Assembly (NCBI GenBank): GCA_000622025.1
Contig: KK211388.1
Span: forward strand, 124,001 to 188,000
Length of the DNA: 64,000 nt
Source: Lachnospiraceae bacterium AD3010
GTDB taxonomy: Bacteria > Bacillota > Clostridia > Lachnospirales > Lachnospiraceae
Direction of reading: 5' to 3'
The position numbers were made by a program, and so were the translations under genes. Position 1 is the stretch's first letter, and each line of letters opens with the position of its first letter. Below, piece by piece: positions 1 through 7,908 of the stretch. Below the pieces are notes generated by a model. It ran no database searches. It worked only from the letters and a program-made list of their open reading frames with translations, and was not told the DNA's origin.

Positions 1-80
1 ATGCTAAGCTTCCGTTTATCAATTCTTGTCATTCTCCCTCCTTTCCCGAAAAGCGGTCGAACAACGACCTCTGCGTTGTG

Positions 81-104
81 TTCGGAAAAGTGTACTTCTC
101 TGAA
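81..104. repeat. Inverted-repeat motif, copy 1
   Basis: An imperfect 11-2-11 inverted repeat with left arm TTCGGAAAAGT and right arm ACTTCTCTGAA (two mismatches). It is one of three related sites (81-104, 205-228, 240-262) next to the 3' end of the serine recombinase gene. Candidate recombinase-binding or crossover sites; that role is inference. The rest of 1-232 shows no gene. Confidence 0.5.
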
Positions 105-204
105 TAACATATATATGATTACCTTTTAACGATTCAATCCCTTATGCTTGCGTGTTTTTTACATTGTGTTATACTTGAAGCATCTTTCATAGAGCGAAGG
201 TGGG

Positions 205-228
205 TTCGGAGAAGTACACTTCTCCGAA
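205..228. repeat. Inverted-repeat motif, copy 2 (perfect arms)
   Basis: Perfect 11-bp arms, TTCGGAGAAGT and ACTTCTCCGAA, around a 2-bp centre. This is the best-preserved member of the three-site group beside the recombinase gene. Small serine recombinases bind paired inverted half-sites around a 2-bp crossover, so the 11-2-11 geometry is suggestive. It could also be part of a terminator-like structure, but no T-tract follows. Confidence 0.55.
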
Positions 229-232
229 TTAT

Positions 233-847
233 TCACAGTTTCGGAAAAATTGCTTTTCCGAATTTCCTGGCTCTATCAAAAAAGGTGGTCTGGGGCATCC
301 CGCACTCGCTGGCGGCCTTGCTGATCGGTATTTCTTTCCGCTTCCACCGGCGGTAAACTTCCCCGAAGTTCTCCGGAAGTGGCCTGGGCAGCGGGCCGAA
401 ATGTACTCCCCGGGCCTTCGCTGCGGCAATACCCTCTGCCTGTCTCTGACGGATGTTGCAGCGCTCGTTTTCACTTACATAGCTTAAGATTGCAAGAGCA
501 AGATCCGCAATAAAGGTTCCCAGAAGATCCTTATTCTTACGGGTATCAAGTATGGGCAAATCGGTTATCACGATATCCGCTTTTCTTTCCTTTGTGATGA
601 TCTTCCACTGTTCCTGTATATCCCTGTAATTCCTCCCCAGCCTGTCAATGCTCTTGACGTAAAGCACATCCCCGGCCTTTAATCTCCGCATCAGTTTCTT
701 GTACTGCGGCCTGTCAAAGTCTTTGCCGGACTGCTTGTCAATAAATATGTTCTTCTCCGGCACTTTCATTTCCTTCATTGTGATCAGCTGCCGGTCTTCG
801 TTCTGTTCCCGGCTGCTCACACGGCAATATCCGTATGTATTCCCCAT
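233..847 (-). CDS. Small serine recombinase (resolvase/invertase family)
   Basis: A protein of about 204 residues that would catalyse site-specific DNA strand exchange through a serine-DNA intermediate. The N-terminal catalytic domain starts YGYCRVSSREQNEDRQ, with the nucleophile in the RVSS motif. It continues through the conserved DRLGRNY segment and the long E helix (ENERCNIRQRQAEGIAAAK). The C-terminus (about 165-204) is a short helix-turn-helix, typical of the small resolvase/invertase class rather than large integrases. I chose the ATG at 847 because GGAGGT lies 6 nt upstream; an in-frame ATG 24 nt earlier has no ribosome site. The gene is alone, behind a terminator hairpin, with three inverted-repeat sites at its 3' end. 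No neighbouring transposase is seen. It may be a DNA-inversion or resolution enzyme, or a relic of a mobile element. Family call is firm, role unknown. Confidence 0.88.
   Translation of the reverse strand: MGNTYGYCRVSSREQNEDRQLITMKEMKVPEKNIFIDKQSGKDFDRPQYKKLMRRLKAGDVLYVKSIDRLGRNYRDIQEQWKIITKERKADIVITDLPILDTRKNKDLLGTFIADLALAILSYVSENERCNIRQRQAEGIAAAKARGVHFGPLPRPLPENFGEVYRRWKRKEIPISKAASECGMPQTTFFDRARKFGKAIFPKL
240..262. repeat. Inverted-repeat motif, copy 3, inside the recombinase 3' end
   Basis: Arms TTCGGAAAA and TTTTCCGAA around a 5-bp centre. The site lies inside the last codons of the recombinase gene and starts 11 bp after copy 2 ends. Close spacing of two such sites resembles accessory subsites of a res-type locus (inference). 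Confidence 0.45.
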
Positions 848-869
848 CTTACACCTCCATATCTGCACC

Positions 870-906
870 AAAAAACAGATGCAGGTTTTACCGGCATCTG
901 TTTTTT
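870..906. terminator. Bidirectional terminator hairpin upstream of the recombinase
   Basis: Arms AAAAAACAGATGC and GCATCTGTTTTTT form a 13-bp stem with an 11-nt loop and T-runs on both strands. On the minus strand it ends 11 bp before the GGAGGT of the recombinase gene. It therefore either ends the upstream ATPase transcript or acts as an attenuator in front of the recombinase. Confidence 0.8.
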
Positions 907-1061
907 AGCTCATGTTATACATTTTAATTCTTATTGATTAAGCAAGTATGGGTTTTGTGACATTTAATTTTCATCCGAACAACATCATATCAAATTTTAC
1001 TGATAATGCTCCGTTCTTTGATTCTCCTTCGACTTCACTACTTTCAATCGATGAAGATGAA

Positions 1062-2489
1062 TCAATCAAAAAGATCATCCAACGTCAACACTTTTGTAAT
1101 ATGCTCTGTATGTGCTGAGCCTTTAATGCCTTCAGCACTGATCATAACAAGCTTAAGGGCATTCTTCTTTTTTGTTTCCTGCTTAAACACCTCTATTTTA
1201 TTAAGCAATTCTTCCTCATCCTTAGACGTTATTGAAAGAGGTGTATCGGTGAACTTTTCTTCACACAGGTTTGTGATGCCATCAGCCCGCTCTATTACCA
1301 GATCGATCTGCGCTCCGCCCGCCTTCTTGCTACTAATCCATGAATATTCGTTTGTTTTTACCCCGGATATTCCTAAGGCTTTCTTTATCTGTTCGATATG
1401 ATATAAACACAATACTTCAAAGGCATGTCCTCTCCAATTCATATATTTTCCGGTGTCAGCTTTATATTCTTCAAAATTTTTAACTCGCTCAGGTGCTCTT
1501 TTAGATAAAAAATTATAGTGGAATAACAGGAACGGATCAACCAACTGTAATCTTAACGGATGACCTTTAATATAATTATCTTTGCTTTCATGCACATATC
1601 CACACTTAACGAGATCATCTACTGCTCTTGTGAACGTGCCCTGTGAGATGCCCAATCCTTCCTGGCATCCGGCTTTTGAAATACCATAACGATTACGCGA
1701 CAAACACTCCATAATCCTGTCATATACAGGCGACTTCTTTAAGGTCGCTTCCAAAAGCTTCCTGGATTCATTACGAAGCAACGCATGCTGATTAAAACAA
1801 AGGTTGTTGATATTCCATGTGAGGCTTTCATCAGGATTAAGCAGATCAAAAAAGAAGGGAAGGCCACCAAAGACCATTTGTGCTTCAGCAATCTGCCTTC
1901 GTGACCATCCAAAATTTCCGTCAATCATAAACTGTTCTGTTTCTTTAAGTGAAAAAGGTCTTAGAAATATCTGGCATGTAACTCTGTCATAGAGGCTTCC
2001 CGAATCTTCCAGGATATTCTGAATGATCCACGATGTTGCACTTCCACAGATAATAAACAACAGATCATTATTAACAGTACCGCATCTATTCCAGAACTCA
2101 CCAAATGCCATCAAAAAATCTGACTTTGCTGTAACGAACCATGGAAATTCGTCAAAAAACACAATTCGCTTTCCATGTGCAGAACAGATTATATCATCAG
2201 AATCAAGGATCTTTTCCAGTCTTGAAAAAGCCTCAAACCAATTCCCCGGTCTTTTTTTATTGGTATCTCCGACCTCTTTCAATCTTTGATAAAATGATTC
2301 TAACTGAACTGTTTTATTTCCGCCCTCAACGCCAGTTGCCCTAAAGGCGAAATAGTTTGCAAAAGTCTGTTCAATGAGGTATGTTTTACCGACGCGACGC
2401 CTTCCATATACACAAACCAATTCGGATTTTTTTGTTTTCTCACAACGTTCCAATTCAAGGATTTCATTCCTTCGTCCAATTATTTTCAT
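1062..2489 (-). CDS. Archaeal-type AAA ATPase with C-terminal DUF234/nuclease-like domain
   Basis: A 475-residue ATPase of a widespread family whose cellular role is unclear; links to mobile elements or defence have been proposed. Walker A is GRRRVGKTYL (about 29-38) and Walker B is RIVFFDEF (about 108-115). A helix-turn-helix-like segment (about 255-310) is followed by a C-terminal half (about 330-475) of the DUF234 type, with the PD-(D/E)xK-like pattern QIDLVIER then CEEKF. The start ATG has AAGGAG 8 nt upstream and a good promoter. It stands alone between two terminators, so it is a single-gene unit. Neighbourhood with a serine recombinase fits an accessory region. Family call is confident, function is not. 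Confidence 0.85.
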   Translation of the reverse strand: MKIIGRRNEILELERCEKTKKSELVCVYGRRRVGKTYLIEQTFANYFAFRATGVEGGNKTVQLESFYQRLKEVGDTNKKRPGNWFEAFSRLEKILDSDDIICSAHGKRIVFFDEFPWFVTAKSDFLMAFGEFWNRCGTVNNDLLFIICGSATSWIIQNILEDSGSLYDRVTCQIFLRPFSLKETEQFMIDGNFGWSRRQIAEAQMVFGGLPFFFDLLNPDESLTWNINNLCFNQHALLRNESRKLLEATLKKSPVYDRIMECLSRNRYGISKAGCQEGLGISQGTFTRAVDDLVKCGYVHESKDNYIKGHPLRLQLVDPFLLFHYNFLSKRAPERVKNFEEYKADTGKYMNWRGHAFEVLCLYHIEQIKKALGISGVKTNEYSWISSKKAGGAQIDLVIERADGITNLCEEKFTDTPLSITSKDEEELLNKIEVFKQETKKKNALKLVMISAEGIKGSAHTEHITKVLTLDDLFD

Positions 2490-2517
2490 GAGTATATCTC
2501 CTTTGATATATACACTT

Positions 2518-2546
2518 ATTATATAATTAGATCCATTTATTTACAA
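2518..2546 (-). promoter_or_regulatory. Sigma-A promoter of the AAA ATPase gene
   Basis: On the minus strand, -35 TTGTAA and -10 TATAAT are separated by exactly 17 bp and lie about 30 bp upstream of the start codon. Confidence 0.75.
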
Positions 2547-2638
2547 TATTATAGACAATAATTGGAGATTTTTTAGACTTTTTCATATTTTTCTCCATTT
2601 ATCTCAATAATATATCTGTATGCCTCCCCATCTGTATC

Positions 2639-2678
2639 AAAAAAACCACCAGAGTCCGCGTCGACCCTAGTGGTTTTT
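2639..2678. terminator. Bidirectional terminator between the response regulator and the ATPase
   Basis: Arms AAAAACCACCAG and CTAGTGGTTTTT (one mismatch) form a hairpin flanked by A and T tracts on both sides. It ends the hydrogenase/response-regulator operon running leftward. Confidence 0.78.
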
Positions 2679-2724
2679 CAGATTTTATAATGCCGCCAGA
2701 TCGGTAGTCAGTGGAGCATAAGCC

Positions 2725-3399
2725 CTACGCCTCAAATTTATACCCCATTCCCCAGATGGTTTTTATGAGGTCGCCCTTTTCGCCCATTTTGGCGCGGAGC
2801 TTTTTTACGTGGGTGTCGATGGTGCGGGCGTCACCGAAATAGTCATAGTTCCAGACATTATTCAGGATCTTTTCCCTTGACAGGGCTATGCCCTTATTTG
2901 ACATGAAATAAAGGAGAAGCTCGAATTCCTTAAAGGAAAGCTCCACATTCTGACCGTCTATGGTGACGGAATGGGCGGCCTCGTCCAGCACAATACCGTT
3001 TATCTCCAGCCTCTCACCCTCGGAAACCGCATTGGTACGCCTTAAGAGTGCATCAACACGTGCAACCAGTATCTTTGGTGAAAAAGGCTTTGAAATATAC
3101 TCGTCTGCACCCAGATCAAAGCCCTGCAGCTCATCCCTCTCATCTCCCTTGGCGGTAAGCATGATAACGGGAACCTTTGAATATTCCCTGATTTCCTTAA
3201 GTACCTGCCAGCCGTCGAGTCCCGGCATCATTACGTCGGTTATTACAAGGGCGATATCCTTTGTGTTGAAAAAGAGATCCACAGCCTCCGTGCCGTCCGC
3301 CGCTTCGATTATGGTATAGCCCTCTTTCGACAGGAAGTCGGAAACAAGCTTCCTCATCCTGCTCTCATCATCTGCCACCAGTATCTTTATACGATCCAT
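2725..3399 (-). CDS. OmpR/PhoB-family response regulator (orphan)
   Basis: A 224-residue DNA-binding response regulator. The receiver domain (1-120) has the acidic pair at Asp10-Asp11, the phosphoacceptor Asp55 in LVITDVMMPG, and a conserved Lys in YISKPF. A winged-helix effector domain (about 128-224) ends in the typical DLIKTIWGMGYKFE recognition/wing segment. No histidine kinase is encoded beside it. It starts 2 bp after the hydrogenase-like gene and shares its operon, so it may respond to, or control, that protein's redox role (inference). A terminator follows at 2639-2678. Confidence 0.93.
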   Translation of the reverse strand: MDRIKILVADDESRMRKLVSDFLSKEGYTIIEAADGTEAVDLFFNTKDIALVITDVMMPGLDGWQVLKEIREYSKVPVIMLTAKGDERDELQGFDLGADEYISKPFSPKILVARVDALLRRTNAVSEGERLEINGIVLDEAAHSVTIDGQNVELSFKEFELLLYFMSNKGIALSREKILNNVWNYDYFGDARTIDTHVKKLRAKMGEKGDLIKTIWGMGYKFEA

Positions 3400-3401
3400 A
3401 T

Positions 3402-4871
3402 CTACTTCCCGTTTCTCATCATTGAAAACTTATCCATAGGATAATCCTTCAGGTTCTCAAGCACCTTTCTGTCATCGGCTTTAGAAAGAAGGGCTTCTCT
3501 CGGTTTATTGATATCGCTTATGTTTTTGTGTCTCGAGGGGCCGCCTACACAGCCTCCGGGACAGACCATACCCTCTATGAAGTCCTCTGTAAGCTTCCCG
3601 GCTTTTAAGAGCGCCAGTGCCTTCTTACATTCGGAGCCTCCGGCAGCCTTGAAAAGCTTGATATCCGCTGTATCCTCTCCTCTTTCCTGCATGCACTCGA
3701 TAACCGCATTGGCAACTCCGCCGCTGCCTGCGAATCTCTTTCCCCAGATGGATGACTCCTGATAATCCTCATTAACAGGCTCGAACTTTATATCCCTGGA
3801 ACGCATCAGAGCGCGGAGCTCGCCGTAGGTAATAACATAGTCAGCATTATCCTTTACCGACTTGTCCTGGGCCTCTGATTTCTTCGCTATGCAGGGGCCG
3901 ATAAAGACGGTCACACATCCCGGTCTCACGGTCTTTAAGTATCTGGATACCGCACACATTGGCGAAACCGTGGATGACATATTCTCCTTATACTGGTCGG
4001 GGAAATGTTTTTTCAGCATATTGATAAAGGCAGGACAGCAGGAGGTTGTCATCTTCCGGCCCTCCTTGTAGGCCTCAGACCACTCCTCTGCCTCATAGGC
4101 CGCGGTCATGTCACCTCCAAGCCCCACTTCGATCATATCCGAAAAGCCTATCTTCTTTAAGCCCTCACGAATGGAGGCCATGGTAATATCCTCCCCGAAC
4201 TGGCCTTCCGTAGCAGGGGCGCACATTGCGATCACTTCTTTTCCGGCCTTTATCTCCTTAATGATGTCCACAAGGAAGGTCTTACTTCCTATGGCTGCGA
4301 AGGGACAGCTGTGGATACAGTGTCCGCACTGGATGCACTTATCCTCGTCAATCTTACAGTATCCGTATTCATCATATGTTATGGCATCCACAGGGCAGGC
4401 CTTCTTACAGGGCCGGACAAGATGAACTATTGCACCGTAAGGACAAGCCTTGGCGCAGAGTCCGCATTCCTTGCACTTCGCAGGATCTATATGCATATGG
4501 GTATCACCGGGCTTTATCGCCTCAAATTTGCAGCTGCTTAGACAGGGCTTCCCCATACAGAAGCGGCAGTTATCCGTAACGGAATAGGCGGATATCGGGC
4601 ACTCGTCACAGGCGGGATCTATAACCTGTACGATATTTTTTGAATGGGGATTATATGAAGGAGCCTTTGCGTTTGCAAGCTTCACCCTCTGCCTCACGAT
4701 CTCCCGCTCCTTATATACACAGCAGCGGTATGCGGGTTTCGGTCCCGGTATCATTTTGAGTATCAGTTCCTCCACATGCTCGGGGTCGTTATTCCCATCC
4801 CATTCAAGCCTGCAAACCTCTTCCATGACATTATGCTTAAATCTGTTCATTCCCGCATCATTTGTGATCAT
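3402..4871 (-). CDS. [FeFe] hydrogenase-like iron-sulfur protein, group B type
   Basis: A 489-residue cytoplasmic protein. Cys-rich segments at about 88-114 and two ferredoxin-like 4Fe-4S motifs (CKECGLCAKACP near 133-144, CIQCGHCIHSCP near 179-190) precede the H-cluster domain. All three H-cluster signatures are present: L1 TSCCPA (276-281), L2 FIGPCIAKK (323-331) and L3 EGMVCPGGCVGG (433-444). The TSCCPA form of L1 and the short N-terminus match group B (B1/B3) hydrogenases rather than the well-studied group A enzymes. The reaction would be reversible proton reduction to H2 with ferredoxin-type electron carriers, but group B enzymes are poorly characterised and a sensory role is possible. 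It lies between a one-TM protein and an orphan response regulator, which is unusual for a purely metabolic hydrogenase. Confidence 0.88.
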   Translation of the reverse strand: MITNDAGMNRFKHNVMEEVCRLEWDGNNDPEHVEELILKMIPGPKPAYRCCVYKEREIVRQRVKLANAKAPSYNPHSKNIVQVIDPACDECPISAYSVTDNCRFCMGKPCLSSCKFEAIKPGDTHMHIDPAKCKECGLCAKACPYGAIVHLVRPCKKACPVDAITYDEYGYCKIDEDKCIQCGHCIHSCPFAAIGSKTFLVDIIKEIKAGKEVIAMCAPATEGQFGEDITMASIREGLKKIGFSDMIEVGLGGDMTAAYEAEEWSEAYKEGRKMTTSCCPAFINMLKKHFPDQYKENMSSTVSPMCAVSRYLKTVRPGCVTVFIGPCIAKKSEAQDKSVKDNADYVITYGELRALMRSRDIKFEPVNEDYQESSIWGKRFAGSGGVANAVIECMQERGEDTADIKLFKAAGGSECKKALALLKAGKLTEDFIEGMVCPGGCVGGPSRHKNISDINKPREALLSKADDRKVLENLKDYPMDKFSMMRNGK

Positions 4872-4872
4872 T

Positions 4873-5463
4873 TCATTCCTCCGTCTCCGCTGCCGGACTA
4901 TCCAGTCCCAGCCTCTGTTCCTCTTCTCTTATCCTCTGTTCCCTGTCCTTTAAGTCCTCCTCCCATTCGGAGTATTTATTGACGATATTATTTTCGTAAT
5001 TTATGATATTGGGATTATTGGAGGTCGTAGCAATTATAAACATGGCTATAACCCCTATTATCAGAACGATGTTCACAACCAGGGAAATAAAGAATCTCTC
5101 CTCATAGGGATTTTTCTTTTTAGCCGGTACGATCTTCCTCTGCGGAAGCTCCGACTCCTCTGAAAGCCCCTTTCCGAGGGAATACATCTGGTTCAATTCC
5201 AGCGGCTTCACCCTGTCGTTATCTATGCTTTCACTCTGTAAGAGATAATCGCGTACCTCTTTTAAGAAACCGAAGCCCACCGGGGTAACGAAGATCCTGT
5301 TTGAAAGCATCTTGTCATAGATAGTCAGCACGCTTTCGGGATTCTCCCTGTTCATATGAGCTTCAATATATGCTATTTTTTTCTGCTCGTCTCTTGCCTT
5401 ATCGGCATCCGCCAGTGAATGGAAATGGTATCCGCCGACGATGAGCTCATCCGTACCGGGCAT
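4873..5463 (-). CDS. Conserved hypothetical protein with one TM segment
   Basis: 196 residues, not recognised. A soluble N-terminal part of about 120 residues (with VGGYHFHSLADADKA near the start) is followed by a basic stretch, one hydrophobic segment (about 126-146, ISLVVNIVLIIGVIAMFII) and a C-terminal charged helix likely to form a coiled coil (about 160-190, SEWEEDLKDREQRIREEEQRL). It is the first gene of the hydrogenase operon, 1 bp upstream of the hydrogenase-like gene. AGAGGA lies 6 nt before its ATG. It could anchor or sense for the hydrogenase/regulator pair (inference). Confidence 0.75.
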   Translation of the reverse strand: MPGTDELIVGGYHFHSLADADKARDEQKKIAYIEAHMNRENPESVLTIYDKMLSNRIFVTPVGFGFLKEVRDYLLQSESIDNDRVKPLELNQMYSLGKGLSEESELPQRKIVPAKKKNPYEERFFISLVVNIVLIIGVIAMFIIATTSNNPNIINYENNIVNKYSEWEEDLKDREQRIREEEQRLGLDSPAAETEE

Positions 5464-5496
5464 ATTTCATCCTCTATTTTTGTGAATTCAACGGTT

Positions 5497-5505
5497 ATTA
5501 TACCA
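5497..5505 (-). promoter_or_regulatory. Extended -10 promoter of the hydrogenase operon
   Basis: On the minus strand TGGTATAAT forms an extended -10 (TGn plus a consensus TATAAT), 34 bp upstream of the start codon. No clear -35 is present, which extended -10 promoters tolerate. Confidence 0.6.
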
Positions 5506-5615
5506 TATTCATCCGGTGATTGTTTTAAAAAATATCCCTGCCTATCCAGGATAAACGCATCAATCCCTATGGAAAAAGTATTGACAGCACATCCACAAGC
5601 AAACCCTGCGATAAC

Positions 5616-5647
5616 AAAAAAACACCTGCAGCTGCAGATGTTTTTTT
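5616..5647. terminator. Terminator downstream of the tRNA pair
   Basis: Arms AAAAAAACACCTGCA and TGCAGATGTTTTTTT (one mismatch) with a 2-nt loop and T-runs on both strands. It ends the tRNA transcript running leftward. Confidence 0.75.
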
Positions 5648-5650
5648 AAA

Positions 5651-5724
5651 TAGCGAGAAAGAGATTCGAACTCTTGACACCACGGGTATGAACCGTGTGC
5701 TCTAGCCAACTGAGCTATCTCGCC
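5651..5724 (-). tRNA. tRNA-Met (CAT anticodon)
   Basis: A 74-nt cloverleaf. Acceptor GGCGAGA pairs with TCTCGCT, the D-arm AGCTCAGTTGGCTAGAGC is intact, the anticodon stem CACGG/CCGTG holds loop TTCATAC with anticodon CAT, and the T-arm has GTTCGAATC. The first acceptor pair is G-U, so it is likely the elongator type or a tRNA-Ile2 precursor; the sequence alone does not decide. CCA is not encoded. Confidence 0.93.
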
Positions 5725-5751
5725 ATATGACCGACAATTACCCGTTCAAAG

Positions 5752-5824
5752 TGGGACCTATAGGGCTCGAACCTATGACCCTCTGCTTGTAAGGCAGATG
5801 CTCTCCCAGCTGAGCTAAGATCCC
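5752..5824 (-). tRNA. tRNA-Val (TAC anticodon)
   Basis: A 73-nt cloverleaf. Acceptor GGGATCT pairs with AGGTCCC, anticodon stem CTGC/GCAG holds loop CTTACAA with anticodon TAC, and the T-arm has GTTCGAGCC. It is transcribed first, 27 bp upstream of tRNA-Met. CCA is not encoded. Confidence 0.94.
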
Positions 5825-5846
5825 GTGTTGCTGCGCAACAAAAAGA

Positions 5847-5875
5847 ATTATACTGATTACTTCACCTCATGTCAA
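5847..5875 (-). promoter_or_regulatory. Perfect consensus sigma-A promoter of the tRNA pair
   Basis: TTGACA and TATAAT are both exact consensus hexamers with 17-bp spacing on the minus strand, 22 bp upstream of the tRNA-Val 5' end. This fits strong stable-RNA transcription. Confidence 0.9.
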
Positions 5876-5915
5876 GACTTTTACGGGTGGGAGGCCGGAG
5901 AATGTGTCTGAGCGC

Positions 5916-7205
5916 CTACTCATATCTCAAAGCATCCACCGGGTTCATCTTTGCTGCCTTGTTTGCCGGATAAAATCCGAAGAATACTCCGATCACCATT
6001 GAAAATGCAACGGCGAATACTATTGCGCCAATCGGTGCAGAGGCATCATAGCCCATCTGCTTTGAGAGGACCGATCCGAGAACTGTTCCTATGATCACAC
6101 CAATTATTCCACCCATAAAGCAAAGTACCATAGCCTCAACGATAAACTGGACACGTATCGAAGCATTTGTCGCCCCCAGCGCCTTTCTTGTCCCTATTTC
6201 CTTTGTGCGCTCCTGTATGGAAACCAGCATGATATTCATTACTCCGATCCCTCCAACCAGAAGGGATATCCCTGCTATGAAGGAAATAGCCATTGACATT
6301 GTATTCATGCTCTCAGTCATTTCCGCCATAAAGGACGACATGCTGGAGCAGCTTATCTCATAGCTCTCATTATTCCTGTAGAAACGTCTGTTCATGAAGC
6401 TCTGTATTTCCATCATGAAGTCATCCACGCTTGTTACCGAGCTTCCCGTAACAACCGTCACCTGCTCAAATCTCTGATCCTCATGCTTAAAATCAAACGC
6501 TGTCTTCAGCGGCAGATATACTGTTGTAGTGGTCTCCTCCTCAGAAGTGGATACCCAGTTCGCGGAAGCATCATATTCATATACTCCGATAATGGTAAAA
6601 TAGTGATACTTCCCGTCTACCAGTATGGAGATCTCCTTACCTGGAGCCGAGGCGGTGTCACCCTTAAACATATTATTACAGAAATAATCGGAAACAATGG
6701 CAACCTTCCTGCCGTCCTTCTGATCGGTCTCCTTAAAGGAACGCCCCGAGAGCATTTCCAGCTTGTCATCCTCAAATCTCTCGTCATTTACGCCCTTAAG
6801 CTCAACATTTGCGTACAGGCTCCCGTCCTTTGCCTGACCATCTCCCGCTGAACATTCAAGGAGAAAGTGCTCGATCTTATCGGTAAACTCTTCCTTTAAG
6901 ACTGAGAGCATTTCCATATAGATATAGTCATCATCCCCGAGGCTTTTTTTTCGCGGTCCCCATTCAAAGCGCATACCGTCCATCATTTCTGTTTCGGTAC
7001 TCTTCTGGGAAACACCCATTGTGATATCATTCGCACCGTAGCTGCTCATGGTATCTGCCATTGATGCCGTCATCGAAGTACCTACCGTCATTATGGCTAT
7101 GACAGATGCGATACCTATGATAATACCAAGCATGGTGAGGAGAGATCTCATCTTGTTTGCCCTGATGCCGTTAAGTGCAAGGACTATATTATCAAGAAGG
7201 AGCAT
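5916..7205 (-). CDS. MacB-like ABC transporter permease
   Basis: A 429-residue FtsX/MacB-superfamily permease. An N-terminal TM helix (about 17-40, after ANKMRSLLTMLGI) is followed by a large extracytoplasmic MacB_PCD domain (about 45-300) and three C-terminal TM helices. The family signature ERTKEIGTRKALGAT precedes the last two, and the protein ends NPVDALRYE as MacB relatives do. It overlaps the ATPase gene by 14 bp, so the pair is translationally coupled. Together with the adaptor upstream it forms a tripartite-style exporter; in a monoderm this type usually moves peptides or antibiotics outward. The substrate is unknown. Confidence 0.92.
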   Translation of the reverse strand: MLLLDNIVLALNGIRANKMRSLLTMLGIIIGIASVIAIMTVGTSMTASMADTMSSYGANDITMGVSQKSTETEMMDGMRFEWGPRKKSLGDDDYIYMEMLSVLKEEFTDKIEHFLLECSAGDGQAKDGSLYANVELKGVNDERFEDDKLEMLSGRSFKETDQKDGRKVAIVSDYFCNNMFKGDTASAPGKEISILVDGKYHYFTIIGVYEYDASANWVSTSEEETTTTVYLPLKTAFDFKHEDQRFEQVTVVTGSSVTSVDDFMMEIQSFMNRRFYRNNESYEISCSSMSSFMAEMTESMNTMSMAISFIAGISLLVGGIGVMNIMLVSIQERTKEIGTRKALGATNASIRVQFIVEAMVLCFMGGIIGVIIGTVLGSVLSKQMGYDASAPIGAIVFAVAFSMVIGVFFGFYPANKAAKMNPVDALRYE

Positions 7206-7908
7206 GGTTTTTCCCCTTTCTTTCTCCGATGAACATACCGTCAGAAAGAGTCAGTATCCTTTCACATTCCTCTGCCAGCTCCGGCGAATGTGTGATGAGC
7301 ACTATGGTCTTTCCCTGTTCCTTATGAAGCCTATGAAAAATATCCATAACCATTCTGCCGGTCTTTGAATCCAGGGCACCCGTAGGCTCGTCTGCCAGAA
7401 GAAGTGCAGGATCATTGGCCATTGCTCTCGCTATCGCGACCCTCTGCTTCTGCCCTCCGGAAAGTTCATCCGGCGCATGATTCATGCGGTCCTCCATTTC
7501 AACCAGCTGCATAAGCTCACGGGCTCTTTTCTTTCTCTTCCATCCGGGCATCCTGGCATACATCATTGGAAGCTCCACATTTTTTAATGCGCTGGTCCTT
7601 GCGATTAAGTTATAGGTCTGGAAAATAAAACCTATCTTTTTATTCCGTATCTCAGAAAGCTCATCATCCCTGGACTTCATCACATTGATATTGTCAAGGA
7701 TATAGCTTCCCTCCGTCGGCTTATCCAGGACCCCGATTATATTCATAAGGGTTGATTTTCCGGAGCCGGATGCTCCCACTATGGCCACAAATTCACCTTC
7801 TCTAACGGTAAGGCTTATGCCATGGAGTATCTCCAGCTCGTTTGGCTTACCGATATAATAGCGTTTTACAATATCGCGAGCCTCGATTATAATGTCTCCC
7901 TTACTCAT
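7192..7908 (-). CDS. MacB/LolD-type ABC transporter ATPase
   Basis: A 238-residue nucleotide-binding subunit. Walker [11 protein letters not shown]-loop IFQTYNL, signature [14 protein letters not shown], Walker [13 protein letters not shown] and the switch His in LITHSP are all present. It powers the permease encoded downstream (14-bp overlap). Its ATG immediately follows the adaptor gene's TAG, with GAGGTGG upstream. The substrate is not predictable. Confidence 0.95.
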   Translation of the reverse strand: MSKGDIIIEARDIVKRYYIGKPNELEILHGISLTVREGEFVAIVGASGSGKSTLMNIIGVLDKPTEGSYILDNINVMKSRDDELSEIRNKKIGFIFQTYNLIARTSALKNVELPMMYARMPGWKRKKRARELMQLVEMEDRMNHAPDELSGGQKQRVAIARAMANDPALLLADEPTGALDSKTGRMVMDIFHRLHKEQGKTIVLITHSPELAEECERILTLSDGMFIGERKGKNHAPS

